A DNA stretch of 64,000 nt from Variovorax beijingensis (GCF_003951285.1 NZ_RXFQ01000001.1:558001-622000); one strand, 5' to 3'; positions 24,957 through 34,419 are shown, numbered from the stretch's first letter. A program made the numbers and translations. The notes: generated from the letters alone by a model not told the origin.

Positions 24957-25793
24957 TCAGAGAACGCGAAGCTGCTGCCAGCCCTGCCATTGGGCGCCGG
25001 GCGCGAGCAGTACCTGCTCGTCGATGCGCGCGGCCTCCACGCACAGCATGTGCCTGTAGCCATCTTCGGGCATGTCGGCGAGTTTCGCACCAAGCACGGC
25101 ACCGGGGTTCCAGACCACGGTTTCGCTGCAGCTGGCGCTTTGCGCAATTTCGAGCGTTCCGCTGGGCTGCACCAGGCGCAGCGGCTTCGCGGGAGCGGCA
25201 TAGACGCTGTCGAACTCGGCATCGAAACGCAGCGCCGGGGCCGTTTCCACGTGGCGGTCGTCGCGCAGCGAATCCCAGCGGTTGGCACCCTGCAGGCCCT
25301 CGAGGCGCACCTGCGCAATATCGTCGACGCGCAGGTAGGTGTGCAGGGCCGCAGCAAAGCTGAACGGGCCATGGCCGATGTTGAGCAGGGTCAGCGTGGT
25401 GCGCAGCCGGCCCGCGGCCATGCCGATCTGCAGGCGCGCCTCGAAAGCGTGCGGCCAGAGCTTGCGCGTGGCCTCGCTGTCGCGCAGCCGCAGGCTCAGT
25501 TCGCCCGATGTGGCGTCGATACCTCTGTTTTCCCAAGGCAGATTGCGCATGAATCCATGCTTGGGCAACATGCCGCGCTGGTTGAATTGAGGGCAGCAGA
25601 TGGGCACGCCGCCGCGGATTGCGGCCACCCCATCGAACACCGCGCGTGGGCTCAGGTAGAGCCGCTCGACACCACCTGCCGTGGTCCACGAAAGCAGTTG
25701 CGCCCCATGTAGAGACACGGTGAAAGCACCCCCGTCGGTACTGGTGGCGCGAAGCGCCGGTTGGCCGCGAAACTCGATCGGATTGATGTCCAT
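24957..25793 (-). CDS. D-hexose-6-phosphate mutarotase (aldose 1-epimerase family, YeaD-like)
   Basis: A 278-residue protein of the galactose-mutarotase superfamily, close to YeaD. It should interconvert the anomers of glucose-6-phosphate or related hexose phosphates. GGVPICCPQFNQRGMLPKHGFMRNLPW carries the conserved HGF/R motif, and AALHTYLRVDD carries the second histidine. ATG 25793 is used; a TTG 45 bases upstream is possible. It lies directly before hisF, so the hisF-I-E promoter is probably upstream of this gene. The pairing with histidine genes looks positional rather than metabolic. Confidence 0.88.
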   Translation of the reverse strand: MDINPIEFRGQPALRATSTDGGAFTVSLHGAQLLSWTTAGGVERLYLSPRAVFDGVAAIRGGVPICCPQFNQRGMLPKHGFMRNLPWENRGIDATSGELSLRLRDSEATRKLWPHAFEARLQIGMAAGRLRTTLTLLNIGHGPFSFAAALHTYLRVDDIAQVRLEGLQGANRWDSLRDDRHVETAPALRFDAEFDSVYAAPAKPLRLVQPSGTLEIAQSASCSETVVWNPGAVLGAKLADMPEDGYRHMLCVEAARIDEQVLLAPGAQWQGWQQLRVL

Positions 25794-25987
25794 GGAGGAA
25801 TTGTAGGCAGCGGAAAATCCCGCGCGCAAAACCGGCAATGGACACTTAAGACCTCATCGAAGCCGTGGTGCTGCTGGTTGCACCGAGGGGGCCTTCTTGG
25901 ATACCCTTTTGCCGCCGCACAAAAGCACAGCCGCCGGCAGGTCCGTGCGCACCCCAAAACCATACATACAGATCGAAGAGAAAACGC

Positions 25988-27295
25988 ATGAAGAGAAAAC
26001 TGCCGGCCGCCGCCTGGATCCTGATCGCCATGGTGGTCGGCATTCTTGTCGGCTACATGATCTTCACGAGCTTCCCCGACAAGAAGGCAGCGGCGCAGAT
26101 CGCAGGCTACGTGTCGATTGTGTCGGACGTGTTTCTGCGCCTCATCAAGATGCTGATCGGGCCGCTGGTGTTTTCCACGCTGGTGGTGGGCATTGCGCAC
26201 ATGGGCGACGCCAAGTCGGTGGGCCGCGTGTTCGGCAAGTCGCTCGGCTGGTTCTTTACCGCTTCGCTCATTTCGCTGCTCATCGGCCTGGTGATGGCCA
26301 ACCTTTTGAAGCCCGGCGAAAACCTGGGACTGCCGCTGCCGGACATCGGCGCTTCGGCCAACCTGGCCACCGCGAAGTTCACCCTCAAGGACTTCGTGAG
26401 CCACCTGGTTCCAAAGTCTTTCGCCGAGGCCATGGCCAACAACGAGATCCTGCAGATCGTGGTGTTCTCGATGTTCTTCGGCGTGGCGCTCGCTTCGCTC
26501 GGCGACAAGGCCAGGACGCTGGTGGCCGCCATCGACGAACTCTCGCACGCCATGCTCAAGATCACCGGCTACGTGATGAAGCTGGCGCCCCTTGCCGTCA
26601 TGGCCGCCATGGCTGCCACCGTTGCGACGAACGGCCTGGGCATCCTGCTGAAGTTCGCGGTCTTCATGGGCGACTTCTACCTGGGCCTCTTCGTGCTGTG
26701 GGGCGTGCTGATTCTTGCGGGGGTGTCGTTCCTGGGACGCCGGGTGTTCAAGCTGATGGCGCTCATCAAGGAAGCCTTCCTGCTTTCGTTCGCCACGGCC
26801 AGCTCGGAAGCGGCCTACCCGAAGATCCTGCAGGCGCTCGACCGTTTCGGCGTCAAGCGCAAGATCTCCAGCTTCGTGATGCCGATGGGCTATTCGTTCA
26901 ACCTGGACGGCTCGATGATGTACTGCACCTTTGCCGTGCTCTTCATCGCGCAGGCCTACAACATCCACATGCCGCTGAGCACGCAGATCACGATGCTGCT
27001 CATCCTGATGCTCACCTCCAAGGGCATGGCCGGCGTGCCGCGCGCCTCGCTGGTGGTGATTGCCGCCACGCTCAACCACTTCGACATTCCGGAAGCCGGC
27101 CTGCTGCTGATCCTGGGCGTCGACACTTTCCTGGACATGGGGCGCTCGGCCACCAACGCGGTGGGCAACTCCATCGCCACGGCCGTGGTCGCGAAGTGGG
27201 AGGGCGAACTGCTCTCCGAGAGCGACGCGGCGGTGAATGCGAAGACGCTCGACGCCGAAGCCGCAGCCACCCTTGCCCATCCGGCACACGCGTGA
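25988..27295 (+). CDS. Dicarboxylate/amino acid:cation symporter (DctA/GltP family)
   Basis: A 435-residue membrane protein of the DAACS family. The hairpin region SFATASSEAAYPKILQAL, the helix-7 region MPMGYSFNLDGSMMYCT and the helix-8 region DTFLDMGRSATNAVGNSIATAVVAKW are the family substrate and cation sites. It imports C4-dicarboxylates, glutamate or aspartate with protons or sodium. ATG 25988 is preceded by GAAGAG. The next gene, 8 bases on, encodes a glutamate/aspartate-type periplasmic binding protein, which hints at an acidic amino acid substrate. It is transcribed opposite to the his genes on both sides. Confidence 0.93.
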   Translation: MKRKLPAAAWILIAMVVGILVGYMIFTSFPDKKAAAQIAGYVSIVSDVFLRLIKMLIGPLVFSTLVVGIAHMGDAKSVGRVFGKSLGWFFTASLISLLIGLVMANLLKPGENLGLPLPDIGASANLATAKFTLKDFVSHLVPKSFAEAMANNEILQIVVFSMFFGVALASLGDKARTLVAAIDELSHAMLKITGYVMKLAPLAVMAAMAATVATNGLGILLKFAVFMGDFYLGLFVLWGVLILAGVSFLGRRVFKLMALIKEAFLLSFATASSEAAYPKILQALDRFGVKRKISSFVMPMGYSFNLDGSMMYCTFAVLFIAQAYNIHMPLSTQITMLLILMLTSKGMAGVPRASLVVIAATLNHFDIPEAGLLLILGVDTFLDMGRSATNAVGNSIATAVVAKWEGELLSESDAAVNAKTLDAEAAATLAHPAHA

Positions 27296-27303
27296 GGCTC
27301 GCC

Positions 27304-28221
27304 ATGAAGCCCAGGGCCAGGCTGCCGGTTTTCATTGCCGGCCTGCTGGCGGCGGCCGCCCTTGCCGCGGGCGCCGCCGTGCAGGCGCAGGAAGCTCCTG
27401 CGATGCTGACCGGCACCCTTGCCAAGGTGCGCGAGAGTGGCACCGTCGCCATCGGCTACCGCGAGTCGTCGGTGCCGTTTTCCTTTCTCAATGCACGCCA
27501 GGAGCCCGTCGGCTATTCGATCGAGCTCTGCCGCGAATTGGTCACGGCCATTGAAGAGGCGGTGAACAAGAGCCTCGCGATCAAGTGGGTGCCGGTGACC
27601 TCCGATTCGCGCATGGATGCGGTCGAGCGCGGCACGGTCGATCTCGAATGCGGCTCGACCACCAACAACCTCGAGCGGCAAAAGCGCGTGAGCTTTTCGC
27701 CCACGATCTTCGTCTCGGGCACCAAGGTGCTGGTGAAGAAGGGGTCGCCGATCAAGTCGTTCCGCGACCTGGCCGGCAAGCGGGTGGCCGTCACCGCGGG
27801 CACCACCAACGAGAAGACGCTGCGCGAGCTGTCGCAGAAGTTCAAGCTCGATATCGACCTGCGGGTGGCGCGGGATCACGCCGATTCCTTCGGGCTGATG
27901 AAAAGCGGCCAGGCCGACGCCTTTGCCACCGATGACGTGCTGCTTTACGGCCTGATCGCGCGGGAAGCCGCAAAAGCCCAGTACGAGGTGGTCGGCGACT
28001 ACCTCTCTTACGACCCCTACGGCATCATGTACCGCAAGGGCGATACGCAATTGGCCAAGGTGATCAACGACGCCTTCCAGGTGCTGGCGCAGGACGGCGA
28101 AATCGAGCGCCAGTACAAGCGCTGGTTCCTGCGCAAGCTGCCCACCGGGGAAAGCATCGACCTGCCGATGAGCGCGCAGCTGCAAGCGATCATCCAGACG
28201 ATGGCGGTAAAGGCGGAATGA
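27304..28221 (+). CDS. Periplasmic amino acid-binding protein (GltI-like)
   Basis: A 305-residue secreted solute-binding protein with a signal peptide ending near AAVQAQ. VAIGYRESSVPFSFL, DLECGSTTNNLERQKRVSFS, AVTAGTTNEKTLRELS and RDHADSFGLMKSGQADAFATDD closely follow E. coli GltI, the glutamate/aspartate-binding protein of an ABC importer. GAGG stands just before ATG 27304. No ABC permease or ATPase genes are near; instead it follows a DAACS symporter in the same operon. It may serve a distant GltJKL system, or work with the symporter. It ends 12 bases from the convergent AAA ATPase gene. Confidence 0.92.
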   Translation: MKPRARLPVFIAGLLAAAALAAGAAVQAQEAPAMLTGTLAKVRESGTVAIGYRESSVPFSFLNARQEPVGYSIELCRELVTAIEEAVNKSLAIKWVPVTSDSRMDAVERGTVDLECGSTTNNLERQKRVSFSPTIFVSGTKVLVKKGSPIKSFRDLAGKRVAVTAGTTNEKTLRELSQKFKLDIDLRVARDHADSFGLMKSGQADAFATDDVLLYGLIAREAAKAQYEVVGDYLSYDPYGIMYRKGDTQLAKVINDAFQVLAQDGEIERQYKRWFLRKLPTGESIDLPMSAQLQAIIQTMAVKAE

Positions 28222-28233
28222 CCGCGCCGGCGG

Positions 28234-29409
28234 TCAGCGCGCGGGCCACGCCCAATGCGGAATCCCGCTCATGTCGAGATTGGCGATGCGGGTTTCGCCG
28301 AAGCGCTTTTCGAGCACCACCGATTGCAGATCATTGCTGTCTTCGAGCGCGGCAATCAGCCGCGCGGCATGCGACACCACGATCACTTGCGACCCGCGCG
28401 CGGCCTGCGCGATCAACCGGCCAAGCGCGGGCAGCAGGTCGGGATGCAGGCTGGTCTCCGGCTCGTTGAGCACCAGGAGCGCCGGCGGCCGGGGCGTCAG
28501 CAGCGCGGCAATCCAGAGCAGGTAGCGCAAGGTGCCGTCCGAAAGCTCCGCCGCCGTCAGCGGCCGCAACAGGCCATGCTGGTGCATCAGCGTTTCGAAG
28601 CGGTCTTCGTTCACCCGCACCTGGATGCGGGCGCCTGGAAATGCATCGTCCACGGCGCGGTCGAGCGCCTCGCCGTCGCCGATCTCGCGGATGGTCTGCA
28701 GCGCGGCGGCCAGGTCGGCACCATCGTTGGCGAGCACCGGCGTGTAGGTGCCGAGCTGCGGCTGGCGCGCGGGCGCATCGGCGTCGGAGCGGAAGTGGTC
28801 GTAGAAGCGCCAGGAGCGCATCTGCTCGCGCAGCGCGAGCATCTCGGGCGCGGCGTGCGGATCGGCGTACTCGGTCATCATGCTGGCGAAGTGGGCGATG
28901 GGCCGCCCCACCGCCTGCCAGCTTCCGCTGCGCTCGCCGCGCAACCGCAGCGCTGCGCCCTTGCGGTCGACCAGTTGCGTGGCGGGCCGCAGAACCGGGC
29001 CGCTCCAGATGGCCTCGCGCTTGATTTCCGGATCTCCGCCAAAGGCTGTCTCGCGCGGCACTGGAAGGCCGATGTCGATGGCGTAGCCGAAGTCGCTCAT
29101 CTCGACGCCCGAGAAGCCGAGCCGCAGGTTCACGGGCTCGCTGCGCACAGTGCCCTGCACCGGGGTATCGCCGCGCAGCATGGCGGCCGAAAAACGCTCC
29201 GGCCCGGCCCACAGGGTGGAAGCGAGCCCGCCCTCGCGCACCAGCGAGCGGATCACGCCGCCGTTGGCAATCTCGGCCAACAGCCGCATCGCGCGGTAGA
29301 CGCTGGACTTGCCGCTGCCATTGGGCCCGGTCACCACCGTGAGCCGCCCGAGCGGCACCGTCAGCTGGCGCAGCGAGCGGTAGTTGGCGATGGCAAGCGC
29401 GGAAAGCAC
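28234..29409 (-). CDS. AAA family ATPase (RecF/OLD-like, AAA15 type)
   Basis: A 391-residue protein with a RecF/SMC-like head ATPase. Walker A GPNGSGKSSVYRAM lies at about 29-42 after an N-terminal YRSLRQLTVPLGRLTVVTG. A signature-like LSDGTLRYLLWIAAL comes late, then Walker B LLVLNEPETSLHPDLL and the switch histidine VVSHAARL. No coiled-coil arm and no TOPRIM nuclease domain is present, so it is the solitary AAA15/OLD-type form. It starts at GTG 29409, 23 bases after hisA, and probably rides on the his transcript. Its role is unknown; relatives include DNA-repair and phage-defence ATPases. Confidence 0.85.
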   Translation of the reverse strand: MLSALAIANYRSLRQLTVPLGRLTVVTGPNGSGKSSVYRAMRLLAEIANGGVIRSLVREGGLASTLWAGPERFSAAMLRGDTPVQGTVRSEPVNLRLGFSGVEMSDFGYAIDIGLPVPRETAFGGDPEIKREAIWSGPVLRPATQLVDRKGAALRLRGERSGSWQAVGRPIAHFASMMTEYADPHAAPEMLALREQMRSWRFYDHFRSDADAPARQPQLGTYTPVLANDGADLAAALQTIREIGDGEALDRAVDDAFPGARIQVRVNEDRFETLMHQHGLLRPLTAAELSDGTLRYLLWIAALLTPRPPALLVLNEPETSLHPDLLPALGRLIAQAARGSQVIVVSHAARLIAALEDSNDLQSVVLEKRFGETRIANLDMSGIPHWAWPAR

Positions 29410-29432
29410 GCCGCGCTACAGAAGGAAGCGCC

Positions 29433-30176
29433 TCAGGCGCCGGCGAGCTCGTCCGCGCGGGCCTGCGCAGCGGCGAAGTCGAGGTCGCCCGAATAGATGG
29501 CCCGGCCGCAGATCACGCCTTCGACGCCTTCGGACTCGACCGCGCAGAGCTGGTCGATGTCGGCCATGTTCGACAGGCCGCCCGAGGCGATCACCGGGAT
29601 GGTCAGGGCCTGCGCGAGCTTGACGGTCGCATCGATGTTGATGCCCGAGAGCATGCCGTCGCGGCCGATGTCGGTGTAGATGATCGATTCGACGCCGTAG
29701 TCCTCGAACTTCTTGCCGAGGTCGGCCACCTCGTGGCCCGTGAGCTTGCTCCAACCGTCGGTGGCGACCTTGCCGTCCTTCGCGTCGAGCCCCACGATGA
29801 TGTGGCCGCCGAAGGCCACGCAGGCGTCCTTCAGGAAGCCCGGGTTCTTGACCGCGGCCGTGCCGATGATCACGTAGCGCAGGCCGTCGTCGATGTAGCG
29901 CTCGATGGTGTCGAGATCGCGGATGCCGCCGCCCAGCTGCACCGGAATGTCGTCGCCCACCTCGCGCAGGATCGCCTTGATGGCCGCGTGGTTCTGCGGC
30001 TTGCCGGCGAAGGCGCCATTCAGGTCGACCAGGTGCAGCCGCCGCGCGCCGGCCTCGACCCACTTGCGGGCCATGGCGGCCGGGTCTTCGCTGAAGATGG
30101 TGGACTGGTCCATGTCGCCCTGCTTGAGGCGAACGCAGTGGCCGTCTTTGAGATCAATGGCGGGAATGAGGAGCAT
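29433..30176 (-). CDS. hisA: Phosphoribosylformimino-5-aminoimidazole carboxamide ribotide isomerase
   Basis: A 247-residue TIM-barrel isomerase, fourth step of histidine synthesis (ProFAR to PRFAR). [18 protein letters not shown] carries the first catalytic aspartate and [16 protein letters not shown] the second. [13 protein letters not shown] and [12 protein letters not shown] are phosphate loops. It follows hisH by 63 bases on the same strand and is the last his gene of the hisG-to-hisA block. Confidence 0.98.
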
Positions 30177-30239
30177 GGAAGTGACGCGAGTGTGCGGAAT
30201 CCGGGCTGAGGAAGCTTCGGCCCGGGCGGGAATATAAGG

Positions 30240-30896
30240 TCAGGGATTCCAGTGGAGGAAATTTCGGTAGAGCTGCAACCCATGGTCCGCACTCTTCTCC
30301 GGGTGGAACTGGGTGGCAAAAATGTTATCGCGTGCGACGGCAGCGGTAAAGCATGCCCCGTAATCGGCCTCGCCCACGCTGTGCCGGCTGTCGGCCGGCC
30401 GCGCATAGAAGCTGTGCACGAAATAGAAGTAGCTCATGTCCGGCACGCCTGCCCACACGGGGTGCGGCCGGGCCTGGCGCACCTGGTTCCAGCCCATCTG
30501 CGGGACCTTGAAGCGGCTGCCGTCGGGCTGCAGGCGGCCCGCCAGGTCGAACTTGACGACTTCGCCCGGAATCAGCCCGAGCCCGTCGGTCGGGCCTTCG
30601 TCGCTGCGCGACAGCAGCATCTGCATGCCCACGCACACGCCGAAGAGCGGCTTGCTTGCCGCGGCTTCGAGCACCGACTCCTGCAGGCCGGAGTCGCGCA
30701 GCTCGCGCATGCAGTCGGGCATGGCGCCCTGCCCCGGCAGCACCACGCGCGTGGCCTTGCGCACCACCTCGGGGTCGGAGGTGACGAAGACCTGCACGCC
30801 CACCTGGTCGGCCGCATGCTGCACGGCCTGCGAGACGGAGCGCAGGTTGCCCATGCCGTAGTCGACCACGGCGACGGTATTTGCTACAGATTTCAT
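30240..30896 (-). CDS. hisH: Imidazole glycerol phosphate synthase, glutamine amidotransferase subunit
   Basis: A 218-residue class I amidotransferase that supplies ammonia to HisF. The nucleophile cysteine is in [12 protein letters not shown] and the His-Glu pair in [21 protein letters not shown] and [11 protein letters not shown] are family segments. ATG 30896 gives the normal family start ([14 protein letters not shown]). The first codons overlap a small imperfect palindrome. It lies between hisB and hisA. Confidence 0.97.
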   Translation of the reverse strand: MKSVANTVAVVDYGMGNLRSVSQAVQHAADQVGVQVFVTSDPEVVRKATRVVLPGQGAMPDCMRELRDSGLQESVLEAAASKPLFGVCVGMQMLLSRSDEGPTDGLGLIPGEVVKFDLAGRLQPDGSRFKVPQMGWNQVRQARPHPVWAGVPDMSYFYFVHSFYARPADSRHSVGEADYGACFTAAVARDNIFATQFHPEKSADHGLQLYRNFLHWNP

Positions 30897-30899
30897 AGC
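30883..30899. repeat. Imperfect palindrome at the hisH start
   Basis: GCTA-N9-TAGC spans the hisH initiation codon (GCTACAGATTTCATAGC on the plus strand). It resembles the short GCTA...TAGC dispersed elements that I associate with Comamonadaceae genomes; this is from memory and unverified. It may fold at the ribosome site. Confidence 0.3.
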
Positions 30900-30915
30900 T
30901 TGGCGACGAGGGTGC

Positions 30916-31539
30916 TCAGAGCGAACCTTTGGTCGATGGAATGACGCCCACGGAGCGTGGGTCGAGTTCGAGCGCGCCGCGCATCGCGCGCGCAAAGGCC
31001 TTGAACACGGTTTCGCACTGGTGGTGTGCGTTGACGCCCTTGAGGTTGTCGATGTGCAGCGTGACGAAGGCGTGGTTGACGAAGCCCTGGAAGAACTCGT
31101 AGGTGAGCTGGCTGTCGAAGGTGCCGATCATGCCGCTCGTGAACGGCACGTGCATCACCAGGCCGGGACGGCCCGAGAAATCGATGACGACGCGGCTCAG
31201 CGCCTCGTCCAGCGGCACGTAGGCGTGCCCGTAGCGGCGGATGCCCTTCTTGTCGCCCACGGCCTTGGCCACCGCCTGGCCCAGGGTGATGCCCACGTCT
31301 TCCACCGTGTGGTGGCCGTCGATGTGCAGGTCGCCCTGGCAGTCGATCTCGAGGTCGATCAGGCCGTGGCGGGCGATCTGGTCGAGCATGTGGTCGAAAA
31401 AGCCGATGCCCGTGGAGAGCCTGGCCTTGCCCGTGCCGTCCAGGTTGACGCTGACGGTGATCTTGGTCTCGGCGGTGTTGCGGGTGACCGATGCGGTGCG
31501 GTCGGCGGTGCCCGTGTCGGCTGTTTGGGGGGTGGTCAT
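30916..31539 (-). CDS. hisB: Imidazoleglycerol-phosphate dehydratase
   Basis: A 207-residue single-domain dehydratase (the sixth step), without the phosphatase half found in E. coli HisB. Metal-binding motifs are clear: [13 protein letters not shown] and, near the end, [17 protein letters not shown], plus the substrate segment [22 protein letters not shown]. Histidinol-phosphate phosphatase must therefore be encoded elsewhere. ATG 31539 overlaps the hisC stop as ATGA. Confidence 0.97.
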   Translation of the reverse strand: MTTPQTADTGTADRTASVTRNTAETKITVSVNLDGTGKARLSTGIGFFDHMLDQIARHGLIDLEIDCQGDLHIDGHHTVEDVGITLGQAVAKAVGDKKGIRRYGHAYVPLDEALSRVVIDFSGRPGLVMHVPFTSGMIGTFDSQLTYEFFQGFVNHAFVTLHIDNLKGVNAHHQCETVFKAFARAMRGALELDPRSVGVIPSTKGSL

Positions 31540-32627
31540 AGTGAGGCTTCGAGTGCCGCGAGCATCCGCGCATTCTCGTCGGCCGTTCCGACGGTGAGGC
31601 GCAGGCAGTTCGCGAGCAGTTCGTGCATTTTAGAAACGTTCTTCACAAGAATCCCGCGCGCCTTCATGCCCTCGAAGGCCTTGGCGGCATCGGGCACGCG
31701 CACCAGGATCATGTTGGCATCGCTCGGCCAGGCCTTCACGCCCGCAAGGCGGCCCAGCCCCATCATGAGGCGGTGGCGCTCGTCGCGGATCTGCCGCGCC
31801 TGGGCCTCGAACACCTCGGCATGCTCGAGCGCGAACAGTGCGCATTCGCAGTTGAGCACACTGATGTTGTAGGGCGGGCGCACCTTGTCGATCTGCGCGA
31901 CCAGCGCGGCCGGGCCCATGAGGTAGCCGAGCCGGATGCCAGCCAGGCCGAACTTGCTGAGCGTGCGCATCAGGAGCACATGGCCATGCCGCGCGATGCG
32001 GTCGATGTAGCTCTTGGCCGCAAAGGGCTGGTAGGCCTCGTCGATCACCACCAAGCCGCCCTGCTCGCCCTGGGCCTGCACGATCTTCTCGATGGCGGCA
32101 TCGTCCCAGAGGTTGGCGGTGGGATTGTTCGGATACGCCAGGTACACGATGGCCGGCTTCTCGCGCGCGATGGCGGCGAGCATGGCCGCCTCGTCGAGCT
32201 CGAAGTCGGCCGTGAGGGGCACGCCGACGAAACGCAGGCCCTGCAGTTGCGCGCTCATCGCGTACATCACGAAGCCGGGCACGGGCGCGAGCACCGCGGC
32301 GCCGGGCATGTCGCAGGCAATGGCGAGCAGCGAGATCAGTTCGTCGGAGCCGTTGCCCAGCATCAGCGAAAAGCCCTCGGGCATCTGTGCGTGCGCAGCC
32401 AGCGCGCGCTGCAGGTCGGCGCCGCGTTCGCCCGGATAGCGGTTGAGCGCCAGCGCGCCGAGCCGCGCGCCAAGCTCGGCCTGCAGCGCGGGCGGCAGGC
32501 CGAAGGGGTTTTCCATGGCGTCGAGCTTGACGAAGCCGCGTGCGTCCTGCACCGCATAGGCATGCATGGACTGCACGTCGGAGCGGATGCGGTCGATCGG
32601 GCGGGCGGCGGGGAAAGAAGATGTCAT
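31536..32627 (-). CDS. hisC: Histidinol-phosphate aminotransferase
   Basis: A 363-residue fold-type I PLP enzyme, seventh step of histidine synthesis (imidazole acetol phosphate to histidinol phosphate). The PLP lysine is in [30 protein letters not shown] and VIDEAYQPF carry other cofactor residues, and [11 protein letters not shown] is the usual N-terminal segment. ATG 32627 overlaps the stop of the small secreted-protein gene, and its end overlaps hisB, so translation is coupled on both sides. Confidence 0.96.
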   Translation of the reverse strand: MTSSFPAARPIDRIRSDVQSMHAYAVQDARGFVKLDAMENPFGLPPALQAELGARLGALALNRYPGERGADLQRALAAHAQMPEGFSLMLGNGSDELISLLAIACDMPGAAVLAPVPGFVMYAMSAQLQGLRFVGVPLTADFELDEAAMLAAIAREKPAIVYLAYPNNPTANLWDDAAIEKIVQAQGEQGGLVVIDEAYQPFAAKSYIDRIARHGHVLLMRTLSKFGLAGIRLGYLMGPAALVAQIDKVRPPYNISVLNCECALFALEHAEVFEAQARQIRDERHRLMMGLGRLAGVKAWPSDANMILVRVPDAAKAFEGMKARGILVKNVSKMHELLANCLRLTVGTADENARMLAALEASL

Positions 32628-32995
32628 CGGGTGCAGCGGTAGCTGTTTCTGAGGGCGCCGGCCATGACCAGTTGAACGGGCATGTCGGCTTCGTAGCTGT
32701 CGGCGTTGCGGGTCAGCTCTGTTTGGTAGAGGGAGCGTGCCATCGAAGGCTCCAGGCGGCGGCCCTCGACGCAGAAGACCGGCTTCTGGCCGTTGCGCTG
32801 CGAGGCCTCCACGCCTTCGCGCAGGCCCTCGAGCACGCCGACGAGGTAGTAGCTCGCGTAGGCCTTGCCGTCCTTTTCGCTCGCTTCCAGCGTGCGCAGT
32901 TCGCGGATGCTCATGGCGTGCGCCGAGCCCGCAGCCGCGAGCGCCAGCAGCCATGCCGCCGCGCGCGAACGATGAAAAGAACGGCGTCGAGCCAT
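32624..32995 (-). CDS. Small secreted protein of unknown function inside the his operon (possibly Rap1a/Tai-like)
   Basis: A 123-residue protein with a clear signal peptide (MARRRSFHRSRAAAWLLALAAAGSAHA), leaving about 96 residues in the periplasm. The mature part has YYLVGVLEGLREGVEASQRNG, FCVEGRRLEPSMARSLYQTEL and a C-terminal YRCTR; the two cysteines could form a disulfide. This pattern resembles the helical Rap1a/Tai immunity-type family, but the match is by eye and weak. ATG 32995 has AGGAG ten bases upstream. It lies between hisD and hisC and overlaps hisC as ATGA, so it is made with the histidine enzymes although it leaves the cytoplasm. No function is assigned. Confidence 0.8.
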   Translation of the reverse strand: MARRRSFHRSRAAAWLLALAAAGSAHAMSIRELRTLEASEKDGKAYASYYLVGVLEGLREGVEASQRNGQKPVFCVEGRRLEPSMARSLYQTELTRNADSYEADMPVQLVMAGALRNSYRCTR

Positions 32996-33029
32996 CTTGC
33001 TTTGCTCCTGCCGGCGGCGGGGGGGGGCT

Positions 33030-34400
33030 TCAGACCCTGCGCAGGCGCATGCGTGCCGCTTCGGCGTGCGCCTGCAGGCCTTCGCCTTCGGCCAGCGTGA
33101 CGGCAATGGGGCCGAGCACCTGCGCGCCGGCTTCGCTCACTTCGATGAGGCTGGAGCGCTTCTGGAAGTCGTACACGCCCAGCGGGCTCGAGAAGCGCGC
33201 CGTGCCGCTCGTGGGCAGCACGTGGTTGGGGCCCGCGCAGTAGTCGCCCAGGCTCTCGCTGGTGAAGGCGCCGAGGAAGATCGCGCCGGCGTGGCGCAGC
33301 AGCGGCTCCCAGCGCTGCGGCTCGCTGCTGCTCACCTCCAGGTGTTCCGGGGCGATGCGGTTGCTGATCTCGCAGGCCTCTTCCATGCTCTTGGTGTGGA
33401 TGAGCGCGCCGCGGCCGTTGAGCGAAGCCGCGATGATTTCGGCGCGCGGCATGCCGGGCAGCAGGCGGTCGATCTCCGCCTGCACGCGGTCGATGTACGC
33501 GGCGTCGGGGCACAGCAGGATGCTTTGTGCGAGCTCGTCGTGTTCGGCCTGGCTGAACAGGTCCATCGCCACCCAGTCGGGCGGCGTGCTGCCGTCGGCC
33601 AAGACGAGGATTTCGCTCGGGCCCGCGATCATGTCGATGCCCACGGTGCCGAACACGCGGCGCTTGGCGGCTGCGACGTACGCGTTGCCGGGGCCGGTGA
33701 TCTTGTCGACTGCCGGGATGGTGGCCGTACCGTAGGCCAGCGCGGCCACGGCCTGCGCGCCGCCGATCGTGAAGGCGCGCGTGACGCCTGCCACGTAGGC
33801 GGCGGCGAGCACCAGCACATTGCGCTCGCCCCTGGTGGACGACTGCCCGCCCGAGCCGCCCGTGGCCACGCTGCCCTTCGCGGGCGTGGGAACCACCATG
33901 ATGATTTCGCCGACGCCCGCCACGTGGGCCGGAATGGCGTTCATCAACAGGCTGGACGGATAGGCGGCCTTGCCGCCGGGCACGTAGATGCCCACGCGGT
34001 CGAGCGGCGTGACCTTCTGGCCCAGCAGCGTTCCGTCCACGTCGCGGTAGCTCCAGCTCTCGCCGCTGGCCTTCTTCTGCGCCTCGTGGTAGCTGCGCAC
34101 GCGGTCGGCCGCGGCCCGCAGCGCATCGCGCTGGGCGACAGGCAGCGAGTCGAAGGCTTCCTTGAAATCGGCCTGCGTCAGTTCGAGTTCCGCCACGGCC
34201 GCAGCGCCGAGGCCGTCGAAGCGGCGCGTGTACTCCAGCACCGCCTCGTCCCCGCGCTTCTGCACATCGGCCAGGATGTCCGCCACCACCTTCTCGATGG
34301 CCGCATCGGCATCCGCGGACCAATGCAGCCGCGCCTTGAATTCAGCGTCGAAGCCGGCTGAAGCCGTGGAGAGGCGGACGGGGGCTGCTTTCGGAGTCAT
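33030..34400 (-). CDS. hisD: Histidinol dehydrogenase
   Basis: A 456-residue zinc enzyme that oxidises histidinol to histidine in two NAD-dependent steps. [79 protein letters not shown] and [23 protein letters not shown] are the conserved segments with the zinc and catalytic residues. A Gly/Ser-rich insert of about 16 residues (175-190, [15 protein letters not shown]) lies between the PTP turn and [12 protein letters not shown], where the usual protein has a short loop. ATG 34400 is the first of the frame. It follows hisG by 19 bases. Confidence 0.97.
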   Translation of the reverse strand: MTPKAAPVRLSTASAGFDAEFKARLHWSADADAAIEKVVADILADVQKRGDEAVLEYTRRFDGLGAAAVAELELTQADFKEAFDSLPVAQRDALRAAADRVRSYHEAQKKASGESWSYRDVDGTLLGQKVTPLDRVGIYVPGGKAAYPSSLLMNAIPAHVAGVGEIIMVVPTPAKGSVATGGSGGQSSTRGERNVLVLAAAYVAGVTRAFTIGGAQAVAALAYGTATIPAVDKITGPGNAYVAAAKRRVFGTVGIDMIAGPSEILVLADGSTPPDWVAMDLFSQAEHDELAQSILLCPDAAYIDRVQAEIDRLLPGMPRAEIIAASLNGRGALIHTKSMEEACEISNRIAPEHLEVSSSEPQRWEPLLRHAGAIFLGAFTSESLGDYCAGPNHVLPTSGTARFSSPLGVYDFQKRSSLIEVSEAGAQVLGPIAVTLAEGEGLQAHAEAARMRLRRV

Positions 34401-34419
34401 GGGAGGGTTCGGGCGGAAG

